Both the position numbers and the translations under genes were made by a program. This document shows, piece by piece, positions 1 through 9,500 of a stretch of DNA of 64,000 bases. Within the stretch, counting starts at the first letter, position 1. The number at the start of each line of letters is the position of its first letter. Source of the stretch: Polyangium sp. 15x6 (GTDB lineage Bacteria; Myxococcota_A; Polyangia; Polyangiales; Polyangiaceae). The notes beneath the pieces were generated by a model that saw only the letters and a list, made by a program, of their open reading frames with translations, had not been told where the DNA came from and made no database searches. Location: the NCBI RefSeq assembly GCF_029960785.1, contig NZ_JASBQE010000018.1, positions 1 to 64,000 of the forward strand, read 5' to 3'.

Positions 1-52
1 CGTCCACGACGCGCCGCCACCGGCGCTCGGTCCTCGTCGTCCTCGTAGCCAT
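1..52 (-). CDS. Possible start of a further gene, only the first 17 codons visible
   Basis: On the minus strand ATG at 52 is preceded by GAAGGAGG at a spacing of six bases, a very good ribosome binding site. The encoded start is basic (MATRTTRTERRWRR). It is out of frame with the gene that reads through it from 840, so either the two genes overlap or the upstream gene ends just beyond the window. Too little is visible to say more. Confidence 0.3.
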   Translation of the reverse strand, partial: MATRTTRTERRWRRVVD

Positions 53-840
53 GACGAACCTCCTTCGACGACGAGAACTGCACGGAAGAGCGCAGGAGCG
101 GAAGGATGGGGGTTGCCGGACGGGTACAGAGCGACGCGCTCGAGCAGCCCACGCGTGGCATGTTCGATCCCGGCAGCAACTTGTCGTGTCCCGGAGAGCG
201 GATCCCTAGGACGAAGTACAACCTGGCCTTGCTCTTCGAGATGAAGGAGCGCTTGGTCCGCTGCGGATCGTGCGATCCCGAGGAGCTTGCCCCGCAGAAC
301 AGCAAGGCCGATCGCCCCGTCGTCGTCGGGGCGCGTGTAAATGAGCGCGTAGATGATCTGCGCCTCGACACGCCCCTCTGGCCCCGCGAGCCTAGCTGCG
401 ACGATGTGCTCGATGAGCTTCGCGGCCGCCTCAAGCTCATGCGGCTCGAAGCTCCAGAGCAGCATGTGCACCTCGTCGACAACGGCGCGCCGCCCTGGGG
501 AGAGAGGCGAGACCAGCGTGGGGGCGGGCCTGCGCGCCGCCTTGGGCGCGGACACGAGCACGTGCGATGTCGACGCAAAGGCCGGCGGACGCGCAGGTGC
601 AAGGGACGGCGGAGGAGCAGCGACAACCGCTGCTCCAGGGCGGCGTCGCCAGAAGCACAAGACGCCGATGAGCACGCGCCACCATGAGGGCCTGACCGGG
701 ATCGACGTGGCGGCAACGGGAGGCGCGGGAATAGCCGGCCGCACGAAGAACGCCGTGGAGGCGTTGTCGTCTTCTTCGTGGCTCGCTGCCGGGCACGTCA
801 TCACGCGCGTGGCGGCTTCGTCTTCTTCCTCGTCGGCCAT
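1..840 (-). CDS. Hypothetical protein with a possible winged-helix segment (3' end outside the window)
   Basis: An open minus-strand frame starts with ATG at 840 behind GGAGGGG and stays open for 280 codons to the window edge, so the C-terminus is not visible. Third codon positions are nearly all G or C, as in the neighbouring genes. The N-terminal third is acidic and then rich in Ala and Pro, with a Trp-containing hydrophobic stretch near residue 55. The part around residues 135-245 has the alternation expected of a helical bundle followed by a winged helix, including the stretch LRGKLLGIARSAADQALLHL. That resemblance is weak and I assign no function. A second start with a strong ribosome binding site overlaps its visible end at 52. 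Confidence 0.55.
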   Translation of the reverse strand, partial: MADEEEDEAATRVMTCPAASHEEDDNASTAFFVRPAIPAPPVAATSIPVRPSWWRVLIGVLCFWRRRPGAAVVAAPPPSLAPARPPAFASTSHVLVSAPKAARRPAPTLVSPLSPGRRAVVDEVHMLLWSFEPHELEAAAKLIEHIVAARLAGPEGRVEAQIIYALIYTRPDDDGAIGLAVLRGKLLGIARSAADQALLHLEEQGQVVLRPRDPLSGTRQVAAGIEHATRGLLERVALYPSGNPHPSAPALFRAVLVVEGGSSWLRGRRGPSAGGGASWT

Positions 841-1256
841 GTACCCCTCCGAGCGCACGAATGCCGTCTACAGCCTGAAAAGCCGCGAAACCGCATGTCG
901 TCGGCTCTGCGACGTCGACTCGGGAAACGCCGCAGACGACAGCGGATGGCGATCGAAGTGATGATCGCCCGGAGGCGGGCGCGGAACCTGGGCTAGCGAA
1001 TGCGAGCTGTATCCCGCGACCTCCTTCGAGCGAATATCACCATCCCCAGGCGACCGCGGTGTATGCCTCACGAACGCCCTCCAACGCGCGCTCAGCACCG
1101 CGGCCGTCTGCGGATGATGATAATTCGCGAGGACAAACGCGCCCGCGTGCCGGCGACCATGCCCGGGCGCAAAGCCGCATGTCCCTTACTCTCTAAACAC
1201 GAGCCGACGCTGGCGACCCGTCCAAGGAAAGTGCACGCCCGCGTGCAAGAGGCTGG
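841..1256. other. Intergenic stretch without a supported gene
   Basis: These 416 bases lie between the start of the left-edge gene and the 3' end of the sigma factor gene. Several short open frames exist on both strands but none has a convincing ribosome binding site, codon bias or protein character. It must hold the promoter of the left-edge gene. I see no tRNA, repeat or strong terminator. Confidence 0.4.
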
Positions 1257-2546
1257 TCAGGGCGTGCTGCCGCTCTTCTGCTCGTTCTGCCGCAGGCCCT
1301 CGAGCGCCGCGGCGATGTACTTGTTCCGGACCCCCGCGTGATGACTGCTCCGGTAGTCCCGTTCATGCTGTCGCAGCGTGGCGAGCGCCTCGGCGAACTG
1401 CCCGCGCGAGAGCATCTCCCGGGCTTGTTCGAGGTTTGTCGTCTCCGGGTCGTTGAGGGGCACTGCGGCGGGCGCGGCGCGCGGGGGCGCGACGACAACC
1501 ACGGTGGGACTCGGTCCGGGGGCGGGCGGAAGCGCACCGTGAGAGGAGCTCTCACCACGCCCGCTCTCGTCGACCACGACGGACAGCACCATCGGCACCG
1601 CATGCCGCGCGGCAGGCGACTCGTCGTGGGGCCAGAGCGCGACCGCGCCACCCCCGCCCAGGGCGCCGACGCCGACCAGGAAGAGCGGGTGCTTGATGAG
1701 GCGCTCGAGCACCACCTTCACCGTGGCCGGAGCGACAGGCCCAGAGCCCCGGGGCGCGACCGCTTGGATGAGCCGCATGCCCGAAGCCGGCGGTTCGGAA
1801 GGCGGCGCCGGGCTCGGCGCCAGGGCCGGAGGAGGCGCCTCGTGGAAGCCGAGCTCGCGGGCGACGCGGCGCCACACCTCGTGCCGCGTCCTCTCGATGA
1901 AGTCGGGCGTGAGGTCCTCGGGGTGGAAGACGGCATCGAGGCCGAAGGGCAGCAGCATGAACGGCGTGAAGTCCCGGCCGAACAGCTTCTTCACCCTGCG
2001 CCGGAAGACGTTCTTGGCCTCGACGAGCCTGGCCTGCGCGGTGTTGCGCGAGACCCCGAGCGCCGCAGCGATCTTCGGCAGCGACTCCCCGTTGAACTCT
2101 GCCCTGACCAGTACATCGACGAGCTTCGCGTCCATGGTCTGGAGCACGCGTTTGACGACCTGATCGAGCTCATGATGCTCGAAGCGCTCGTGCGGGTTCT
2201 CGTCGCTGGGCACGTCCACGCCGACGTCTGCCTCGGGGGTCTCGAAGCGGTGACGGTAGAGGCGGTAGTGCTCCGCTGCCTGCTGGTCGCAGATCATCTT
2301 GAGCCAGTCCTCGACCCCTGCGGACGGGACCTTGTCGAAGTTCTTATAGACCTTCAGGAAGACGAGCTGCGCGAGGTCGTCGACATCCGCCTGACGCACG
2401 CCCATCCGAGCAAGGATCCCGAGAACGGTCAGGAGGTGCGTCGCGTAGAAGCGGAGAAAGGCGTCGCTGGCGTGATGCAGGAACGGGAGGAGGAGCCGCA
2501 CAAAGACAAACACGCGCCGAGACGGGCGACCCGTCCAATAAATCAT
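1257..2546 (-). CDS. ECF-type RNA polymerase sigma factor with a membrane anchor and C-terminal extension
   Basis: This 429-residue protein carries sigma-70 region 2 at about residues 30-100 (with DVDDLAQLVFLKVYKNFDK) and region 4 at about 128-190, ending in the helix-turn-helix LPKIAAALGVSRNTAQARL. After a Pro-rich linker there is one hydrophobic segment at about 288-308 (HPLFLVGVGALGGGG), another Pro-rich linker and a TPR-like helical tail. ECF factors are usually about 200 residues, so the extra 230 residues probably tether it to the membrane and sense something in the envelope. No separate anti-sigma gene is adjacent, which fits an in-built control module. It starts 24 bp after the stop of the secreted protein gene at 2571 on the same strand, so the two are probably one operon. 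The sigma call is firm; regulation by the tail is inferred. Confidence 0.85.
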   Translation of the reverse strand: MIYWTGRPSRRVFVFVRLLLPFLHHASDAFLRFYATHLLTVLGILARMGVRQADVDDLAQLVFLKVYKNFDKVPSAGVEDWLKMICDQQAAEHYRLYRHRFETPEADVGVDVPSDENPHERFEHHELDQVVKRVLQTMDAKLVDVLVRAEFNGESLPKIAAALGVSRNTAQARLVEAKNVFRRRVKKLFGRDFTPFMLLPFGLDAVFHPEDLTPDFIERTRHEVWRRVARELGFHEAPPPALAPSPAPPSEPPASGMRLIQAVAPRGSGPVAPATVKVVLERLIKHPLFLVGVGALGGGGAVALWPHDESPAARHAVPMVLSVVVDESGRGESSSHGALPPAPGPSPTVVVVAPPRAAPAAVPLNDPETTNLEQAREMLSRGQFAEALATLRQHERDYRSSHHAGVRNKYIAAALEGLRQNEQKSGSTP

Positions 2547-2570
2547 ACGGCCTTGTGATCGAAACCTACT

Positions 2571-3638
2571 TCACCGGATGTCGAAGGGAACAACCAGGCC
2601 GACCCGGACTGCGCCGGTGAGACGCGGCGCGCGCCAGAGTTCCTCGCCGTCGATGACGAACGCCGGCCGGCGGGGCACGTAGGCAACGTCCCCGTGGAGC
2701 TCGAGGCCCAAGTAGCGAGCGAGCCAGAACCCACCGCCGAGCCGCGCGCCGAGATCGAACACGAGCTCATCGTCATCGGAGAGCTTGATCTTCTGGGCGT
2801 CAACCAACAGAAGTGTCACGTCACCAAAGAGGCACGCGCGGGCGAAACCCCGAGCCGAGAAGAGATCCTGGCGAAAGCACGCCAGCGCAGCCAACGCCGC
2901 ACGTTCGCCCGTTACGTCCTGCTGCGTCGCTAATTCCCAGGCATGGTCGTAGTACCCTTCGATCCCTACGGAGAATCGGGGCCACCGCGCCTCGAGGCCC
3001 ATCGCAAGGCTCAGCGCCGTCTTCGGGGCGCTCCACCAGGCCGCACCCGCGCTAGCTGATGCGGCGAGCTTCGGGAGCCACGGCGAGCGCATCGGGGGCT
3101 TTGCGGCTGGCCGACTTGGCAGAGGAGCAGGTGGCCGAGGAGTCGACGGCGGAGATGATGCCGGAGGCACGGACGAGCTCGGCACCGCATCTGCCTCGGG
3201 AGGGGGAAGCACGAGAGGATCGATGATGTCGCGCAGGTAGAACACGGTGCGATCTGCGAGCTGATCGCACCGCCAAGACTCCGCGTGGGTAACGTGGTTG
3301 TCGACGACCTCTCCGTTCTCGTCGCGCGCCTCGATATGCGCCTCGATCCGCTGCGGCGTGAGCACGAGCTTCACGGAGATGAAGCGCGGCGCGTCGTCGG
3401 TGAAGGGGTCGTGGCCCTTGAGCTTCGTGGCGAGAGCGGCCTTGATGTAGCTCTTGTCCGGGCAGTTCTTCGGGGCGTCGGGACCGGGGGCGTAGTCGAG
3501 GCGCCAAGGCAGCACCTGGGATGGCTGCGCCGTGGCCTCCGAGGTGCCGTAGAGCAGGGCTGCGACGAGCAAAAAAGGCGCCCAGAAAGGGCGTGAAGAG
3601 GCGTCCCGCATGACCCGAGAGAGCAGGTTTGTCCCCAC
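2571..3638 (-). CDS. Secreted outer-membrane barrel-like protein linked to the sigma factor
   Basis: The 355-residue product has an N-terminal hydrophobic stretch (FWAPFLLVAALLYG) followed by Ala-Thr-Ala-Gln, a plausible signal peptide, then a folded domain of about 110 residues with a Cys pair, a Pro/Ser-rich spacer at about 150-185, and a C-terminal half of alternating hydrophobic and polar residues with many Gly and aromatic positions, ending in VGLVVPFDIR. This pattern fits a small outer-membrane beta barrel. The annotated start is GTG; ATG nine codons later (MRDASS) is equally possible, and neither has a strong ribosome binding site. The sigma gene follows closely. I infer that the pair works together in envelope sensing, but no family can be named. 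Confidence 0.6.
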   Translation of the reverse strand: MGTNLLSRVMRDASSRPFWAPFLLVAALLYGTSEATAQPSQVLPWRLDYAPGPDAPKNCPDKSYIKAALATKLKGHDPFTDDAPRFISVKLVLTPQRIEAHIEARDENGEVVDNHVTHAESWRCDQLADRTVFYLRDIIDPLVLPPPEADAVPSSSVPPASSPPSTPRPPAPLPSRPAAKPPMRSPWLPKLAASASAGAAWWSAPKTALSLAMGLEARWPRFSVGIEGYYDHAWELATQQDVTGERAALAALACFRQDLFSARGFARACLFGDVTLLLVDAQKIKLSDDDELVFDLGARLGGGFWLARYLGLELHGDVAYVPRRPAFVIDGEELWRAPRLTGAVRVGLVVPFDIR

Positions 3639-3763
3639 CGCAGAGCATGCCCGTGGGGCGCGTGAGGCGCAAGCGTTCGTGGAACGCGACGGAGCCCCGC
3701 GTTGGTTTGTCCGTCGCGTCCCGACGTTGACGAAGCCCAGACGCGAAAGCTAGCTTTTACGGC

Positions 3764-4957
3764 GTGCGTGCGTTCAGGACCTTCGCCGCGTACCTCGGTA
3801 CATTGATCGCGCTCGGGCTCGCAGCGTGCGACGCGGAGAGTTGCAACGGAGTCATCTCGGGGACCACCATCTGCTTCGACGATGACGGCGAGGAGGTACC
3901 GTGCTGCGGCCCGCCAGGAGACAAGTACGCGTGCCCGCCTGATGCGGGGGATGACGCCGACGTGGATGCCGGCGACGAGGACGAGGCCGATTCGGGTGAC
4001 GATGATGGAGGTCCAGAAGCGGGCTCGTCGTCTGGGTGCCCCTCTGACGCGGAGTGCGTGTCGCCTGGCGGCGGCGGGTTCGACTACTACCCCTCGTACG
4101 TGTGGATGGGGAAGGAGACTGATCCGCTGCCTGAAGGGCTGGGAGGCTCGCCCTGGCTAAGCTGGGTTGACGTGGTGTTCGCCGAACCCACGTGTCCGGC
4201 CTGCTCATGCGCGGCGGAGTCTGCCGGCTGCGTCATGCCGGCTGCGTGGGACGCAAACTCTATCGCTTGTCAAGACATTTCTCCTCCAACCGTGACCCCG
4301 TTTGACCCCCCGGCCGGATGGGACGGAAGTTGCGCGTCGTCCAGCCAGATCCCGGCGGGGGCAATGTGCGACGGCAGCCCCTGCGTCCGATCATTGGTGG
4401 TCGAACCACCGGCCATTGCACCCTGCGTGGCAATACCGGCGATGCCGCCTGAAGGACAACCACTGCCCCCGCCGACGCGCACCAAGGTGCTCGAATACCC
4501 GTCAGCACCCCTCGGTACCTGCGACTTGTCGCACGTGTGCATCGGGGCCGCTCCGGCCGGGTATCGGCTCTGTCTTGTCGCGCATGGGCTCGAGGCTGCT
4601 CTCGAGTGCCCGGAAGAGTGGTCCGATCGACATTCAGGCTGGAGAAAAGCAGAGGAGACGCGAATCTGCACAGCCTGCGGCTGCAGTTCACCGGAAGGCG
4701 CGTTTTGCTCGGTGCGGGTCAGGGCGTACGCGGACGACGCATGCACGAACGAACAGGCGTCTTTTATCCTGCCGTCGAACGAGGACCCGAAGTGTGTCGA
4801 CCTGGCAAGCGGCACCGCACTCGGCAGCAAAACCGCCGAGGTCCTTTTCTACGAGGCAGGTACCTGCGAGCCCAGCGGGGGCGAGGTCATGGGTGAACCG
4901 TTGATGGTATCGCCTGTGACATTTTGCTGCATCCCCGAGTTGGCCCCACCCCCATGA
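3764..4957 (+). CDS. Cysteine-rich secreted lipoprotein, unknown function
   Basis: The 397-residue product starts with GTG and a signal peptide whose end, GLAACD, looks like a lipobox with the lipidated Cys at about residue 22. It is followed by an acidic, Asp-rich stretch at about 60-90 and then by a domain with about thirty cysteines spaced like a disulfide-rich extracellular fold. It runs divergently from the barrel gene and ends 13 bp before the stop of another cysteine-rich lipoprotein on the opposite strand. No catalytic motif is visible. Surface proteins of this kind are frequent in myxobacteria, but the role here is unknown. Confidence 0.65.
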   Translation: MRAFRTFAAYLGTLIALGLAACDAESCNGVISGTTICFDDDGEEVPCCGPPGDKYACPPDAGDDADVDAGDEDEADSGDDDGGPEAGSSSGCPSDAECVSPGGGGFDYYPSYVWMGKETDPLPEGLGGSPWLSWVDVVFAEPTCPACSCAAESAGCVMPAAWDANSIACQDISPPTVTPFDPPAGWDGSCASSSQIPAGAMCDGSPCVRSLVVEPPAIAPCVAIPAMPPEGQPLPPPTRTKVLEYPSAPLGTCDLSHVCIGAAPAGYRLCLVAHGLEAALECPEEWSDRHSGWRKAEETRICTACGCSSPEGAFCSVRVRAYADDACTNEQASFILPSNEDPKCVDLASGTALGSKTAEVLFYEAGTCEPSGGEVMGEPLMVSPVTFCCIPELAPPP

Positions 4958-4970
4958 CAGCGCTGAGGGG

Positions 4971-5789
4971 TTACATCACATCGCATGTGCCGCTGAGGCA
5001 ATTCCCCGACGCGCAATCCTCGTTCGTCGTGCAGGGCTCGCCATAATCGAGCGCGCAGCGCCCCTTCCCGTCGCAGACATATATTCCGACGCAGACGATT
5101 GAAGGATCTGGCGCGTTCTTGGTATCATATGTCCCATAAGCACGAGGGACGCATTCGCCGAAGGGGAACCCGCAATCGTAACAAATGGGACACGGTTTAG
5201 CACAGCAGACGCCGGCTTCGCACGCGCCGCTCGCGCACTCGGCGTTCGTCTCGCAGAATGGTCCGGAGCAGATTGGGCAGCGCCCACCGGAGTTGCCGCA
5301 GTCGATGCCGGTCTCGTCTCCGTTCTGAATCCCGTCATCGCACCGGACGCACAGGCCCTCCCAGCAGTAGCCTGCCGGGCAGTCCGTGTCCACGTTGCAC
5401 GTCCCCGGGCACAGCGGACACGACCCGCCGCAGTCGACGTCGGTCTCGTCCCCGTTCTTCACGCCGTCATCGCAGCTCGAGCAGATGTTCCTGGCCTCAC
5501 AGGTGTGTCCGGGTCCGCAGTCCGCGTCCTGCAGGCAGCCGAGGCAGTGGCCCGCGCCGTCGCACACCCCACCCGCGCAGGTCCACGCCACCGGGGCGTC
5601 CTTCATGTGGCACGTCCCATCGCAGCGCCAGCCCTTGCAGGGGGGCAGCTCGCCGCACTCGACGGCCTTCTCGCATGGGCAGCCTTCACCACCGTCAGCG
5701 CAGGATGGATCGGTGCACGAGGGCAGGATCGCGAAAGCGGGCAGAAGAAGCGTGAGGGAGAGCGCGGCAACGAAGCGACGACGGCTCAT
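4971..5789 (-). CDS. Cysteine-rich lipoprotein with NGDET/DCGG repeats
   Basis: I choose ATG at 5789 (MSRRRF) because AAGGAGG stands five bases before it; a start eight codons upstream lacks such a site. The 272-residue product has a twin-Arg-like N-terminus, a hydrophobic segment and the lipobox-like ILPSC. The mature part is full of cysteines and contains repeated units of the form DDGxxNGDETDxDCGG, seen at about residues 105-125 and 150-170, plus short CxxxxxCxxGxC units. This repeat is typical of secreted and surface proteins of myxobacteria. Function is unknown; a role in adhesion or as a stalk domain is possible. It converges with the gene ending at 4957. Confidence 0.7.
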   Translation of the reverse strand: MSRRRFVAALSLTLLLPAFAILPSCTDPSCADGGEGCPCEKAVECGELPPCKGWRCDGTCHMKDAPVAWTCAGGVCDGAGHCLGCLQDADCGPGHTCEARNICSSCDDGVKNGDETDVDCGGSCPLCPGTCNVDTDCPAGYCWEGLCVRCDDGIQNGDETGIDCGNSGGRCPICSGPFCETNAECASGACEAGVCCAKPCPICYDCGFPFGECVPRAYGTYDTKNAPDPSIVCVGIYVCDGKGRCALDYGEPCTTNEDCASGNCLSGTCDVM

Positions 5790-5902
5790 CGGGGCCTCCT
5801 TGGCCGACGGCATTGTACAGGTGGGCGCACTCCCCCACTCTTTAGGTCAAGCAAAGACGGGCTCGGACCTTGACCACCTTGGGAAGGCGACGCGCTGGCC
5901 AC

Positions 5903-6559
5903 TCAAATCGAGATTCGCGCGAGGATGCCATCGGTCATCACCTCGGATTTATACGTGGTGATTTGGATAAGCTCGTGGATGTAGTTTTCCGGCGAGCGAT
6001 GTCGATGATATCCAGACGAGCAGACAAGCACTGTGAATGGCGCTTCGGCAAACCATGTCTCCTTCTGCGGCGGTAGCTTGCACATACCGAGGGTTCGGGT
6101 GAGCATAGTTTCATGATCGGCAATAAAAGCACCGTCGTAAATCTCTCGGATCCATTCCGGCGACTCGTGCTTAAGGACATGGTCGCGAGTGCAGTAGAGA
6201 ATGTTCCCGCCTTTTACCAGATGGACTCTAGTATCGCCCGCGGTACACACGTGCACCGCATCGCGAGCCGCCACCACGCCAGAAAAAACTACGGAACCAG
6301 GATCTCCTTCGGTGCCTGTCCCGAGCCTGGCGGCAATCAACTCTGCAAGGCGCCCCGGCCAATCATTCCGTCTGCCATAGGCTTGCGAGAGAGTCGCTGC
6401 GGTCTCGACCAGAAGGCGCGCTGAGGCCTCGGGCGCGCCACTCTTCATGATGTCCTCGACTGCGGCGAACGCGATTGCTGTTGCATCTACGATGGCAACG
6501 GCTCCGGAGAATGCAAATCGTTCAGCCTCAGCGCTTGTGTGCAAATAAAAGTCCACCAT
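5903..6559 (-). CDS. Degenerate PP2C-like protein downstream of the Tc toxin genes
   Basis: This 218-residue protein keeps the outline of a PP2C (PPM/SpoIIE-type) phosphatase: [12 protein letters not shown] at 107-118, the DH pair at 126-127, LTRTLG at 153-158 and a strand ending in CSSGYHRH at 180-187. Two metal-binding positions are altered: the usual Asp-Gly after the second strand reads VDAT at 24-27, and the late Ser-Asp-Gly motif reads SSG, losing the Asp. Catalysis is therefore doubtful and a pseudophosphatase or binding role is more likely. It starts 15 bp after the stop of the RHS toxin gene, on the same strand, so it is probably co-transcribed. By analogy with polymorphic toxin loci it could be an immunity or regulatory partner, but that is inference. 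Confidence 0.65.
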
Positions 6560-6574
6560 TGTCGTCCCCTAGTT

Positions 6575-9500
6575 CTATCGACCCATGATACCCATGATGA
6601 CGGTTCCTACACCCTCACCGAGCACCTTCACGTCCTTCCAGCCAGCTGCCGTGAACGCATCTGCAACCTTTAGTGCCTCCTGCGGGGTTGCCCAAACATT
6701 CAAACTTAACTTAGCTCCCGGTGCTGCCACTCGAGCGGCCCCTTGCGCTGCCGCGGTCCAGTCGGTCACGTCTATAAACCTGAGACGGTTAGAGAAGATG
6801 TGATCCGCTGAGCCAGCCTCGAAGAGTTCTCCAATCTCCTCGAAACTGCCTTTGACATGGTTCGGGATTCCGCGGCTCGGTCCGCCGCTTCCTGGTTTCA
6901 CTGGGTTGAGGTTCGTCGCGGACTTCGCTCCATCTTCAAGCCCGCCACCCACGTTCACTCTGCCGTTGATAGGCCGCTGCTTTGGTGCGGCTGTTGGGCT
7001 GGGTGCAGCTGGTCTGGGCGCAGCTACTGGGCTGGGCGCAGCTGCTGGGCTGGGTGCAGTCGGTGGCGCAGCTTGCGATACTGGCGGAGTAGGCTTGGGA
7101 CTAGGCAGTGGTGTAGTCTTCGCAATAGCAGAAGGAGGCGCCGGTGTGGCCTCTGGCGTAGCAGGAGGTGCGGTCGGCGGTGGCTCCGTGGCCGGCGTCG
7201 CCGGAGGCTTGGCGGGCGAAGGCTTAGTTGGTCCCAATCTTCCCATGGCTGGCGCCGACAGGGAGGCCGCATTCATGTGCCCGGCAACATCATCGGAACT
7301 CTGTATTTGCGTAGTAGCGGCTAGGCCAGCAGCGAGCCAAGCCCAAGCCGGAACCAAGGTCCCGGCTGCGACCGCCGCAGGGAGAACGACACCACCGTAG
7401 ACGAGATTCTCGCCCAGATTGCCGCCCTGCCGAAGGACCCACGATTCAGCCTCATCAAGGGACTTCTGCCAGAACCCAGTTGTGTCAGTCCCGTTCGGAT
7501 CCCATGAACCAACCGGCCCTCCCCTCACATACGTATACACCCCCGCCCCATCTACCAACCCCGCTGGATCCGCACTCGTCCACCTCCCGAGCCACGGTGC
7601 ATAATACCTCGCTCCATGGTAATACAGCCCCGTCTCCTCATCCCGCTCCTTGCCCGTATACCGATATCTCTTCGCGCTGACCTCCACCCCGCTCGCCACA
7701 GCGTGGTAGGCGGTCGTCCCATAGGGATGGTACTCCTCGTAACTGATGACGAACCCGTCCCCATCAAGTTCCAGCGAAGCCGACCCGAGGTGATTCCCAA
7801 GCTGATACCGCACCCGCGACGTCACCGCGAGGTTCGGATCCGACGTGTCGACCGTCTTGGTCTCCACCATCGCAATCCGCCGCGCATCATCCATCACGTG
7901 GAGCGTCTCCCGCTCCAGCACGACATTCCCGAGCTCGTGCCTACGATAGACCTCGAACCCCCCGAGGTAGATCCGCTCCTCGACGATACCGCTATGCTCC
8001 CAGACCTTCCGCACGCGCTGCCCGCCAGCGTCGTAGGTGAAGTAGACCGTCCCCCCACCGCCCTTGTCGACCTCGCGCTTCTGGTCCTTGAAGTCCCATG
8101 CGATGCCGTCCAGATGCGGCATCGTGATCATGCTCCCATGCTCGTCGTAGGTATACGTCGCCGAAAACTCGGTCTCGTCATCCCCCGGCAAGCTGGTGCC
8201 AATCAGCCGATTGCTCGTCGGCGCGATCTGGTACCGCCGCGTCCAGCTCCCCGTGCTGCCTTGCGCGGCGTGGATCATCTTTTCGATGTTGCCGATCACG
8301 TCGTACTCGAAGCTCTCCGTGTAGTTCCGCATCGCCTGCGGATCATTCGGGTTCGCTGCGTTCACCAGCGGAAAACCATTCTGATCCTGCTGGATGTCGG
8401 AGTTCTGCCCCGAATGCTCCCGCCCCGTTGCCTCGATCAACCGGTAAAGCGCGTCGTACACGTACTTCCAGCGCGGCTCCACCAGCTCGCTGTTGTGGTA
8501 GAGCTCCTCCTGCGCCAGGTCGGCAATCTCGACGATGTTGCCTACCGGATCGTACGTGTACCGCAGGTCCTGCAGGAGCGCATTATCCGACGTCCGCGTC
8601 GTCTTGAGCCGCGTCAACCGATAGGTCAGCGGATCGTAACTGTACTCCGTGACCACCCCATTTCCGTAAACGATCTTCTCCCGCTGCCCCTTCACATCAT
8701 AATCGATGTCATCGACGAACGTCGTCCAGGTGCTCGCGCCCCGGATCCGCACAGCGACCGCCTCGAGCAGGCTCGCCTCGTTGTACACGGGCTTGATCTC
8801 ACTCTGATCCGGCGTCGTCAGGCTCGTCGGCCGATTCAACGCATCGTACGCCGTCGTCCGCGTGAACACCTCCGTCTCGAGCGCCACCGAGCCCGACCAA
8901 TCGAGCTGCGTCGAGTAGTTCTGCGCGAGCTGCCGCTGACCCTCTAGCAAATTCCCCTTGAAGTCGTACTCAACCGAGGTGATCACCCCGGCCCCATCCT
9001 TCACCTGATACACCTTCCCACGCAGATTCGCGTCCTCCGGATCCGTCTGCCCCTCGCCATACACCGTCACCTCGGCGAGCACCTCCGGATCCGCCCCCTT
9101 CTGCACCCACAGCCCCGTCCGCCGATTCAGCGCATCGTACACCGAGCGCACCACATGCCCCCGGCCGTCCCAGCCTCGAATCGGGTTCCCGAGCACATTC
9201 GCCAGCGTCCACCGCTCTCCAGAATCGCAGCTCTTCTGGTACAGCGTCCGCCCGAGCATGTCGAAGACATACTCCATCGCCGTATTCTCACGGGCGTCCA
9301 CGATCTTCCGCGGATTCCCCTCGATATCGAGCTCCGCCATGGTCGTGTACGACCCCGCGGCCCCGTTATTCTCGACCCCGCGCACTGACCTGCCCAGCAC
9401 GTCGAAATGCACCAGAGCCGGCGTACCCTCATGCTTCTTGGTCAGCTCCGCCGCCCGCTGCTCCTGCGTCGAAGGCGTCGGCGTCGCGCTTGGCTGCCTC

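Noticed and set aside
7616..8947. A 443-codon plus-strand open frame inside the RHS region
   Set aside because: It is the antisense shadow of the RHS repeats and has no recognisable motif.
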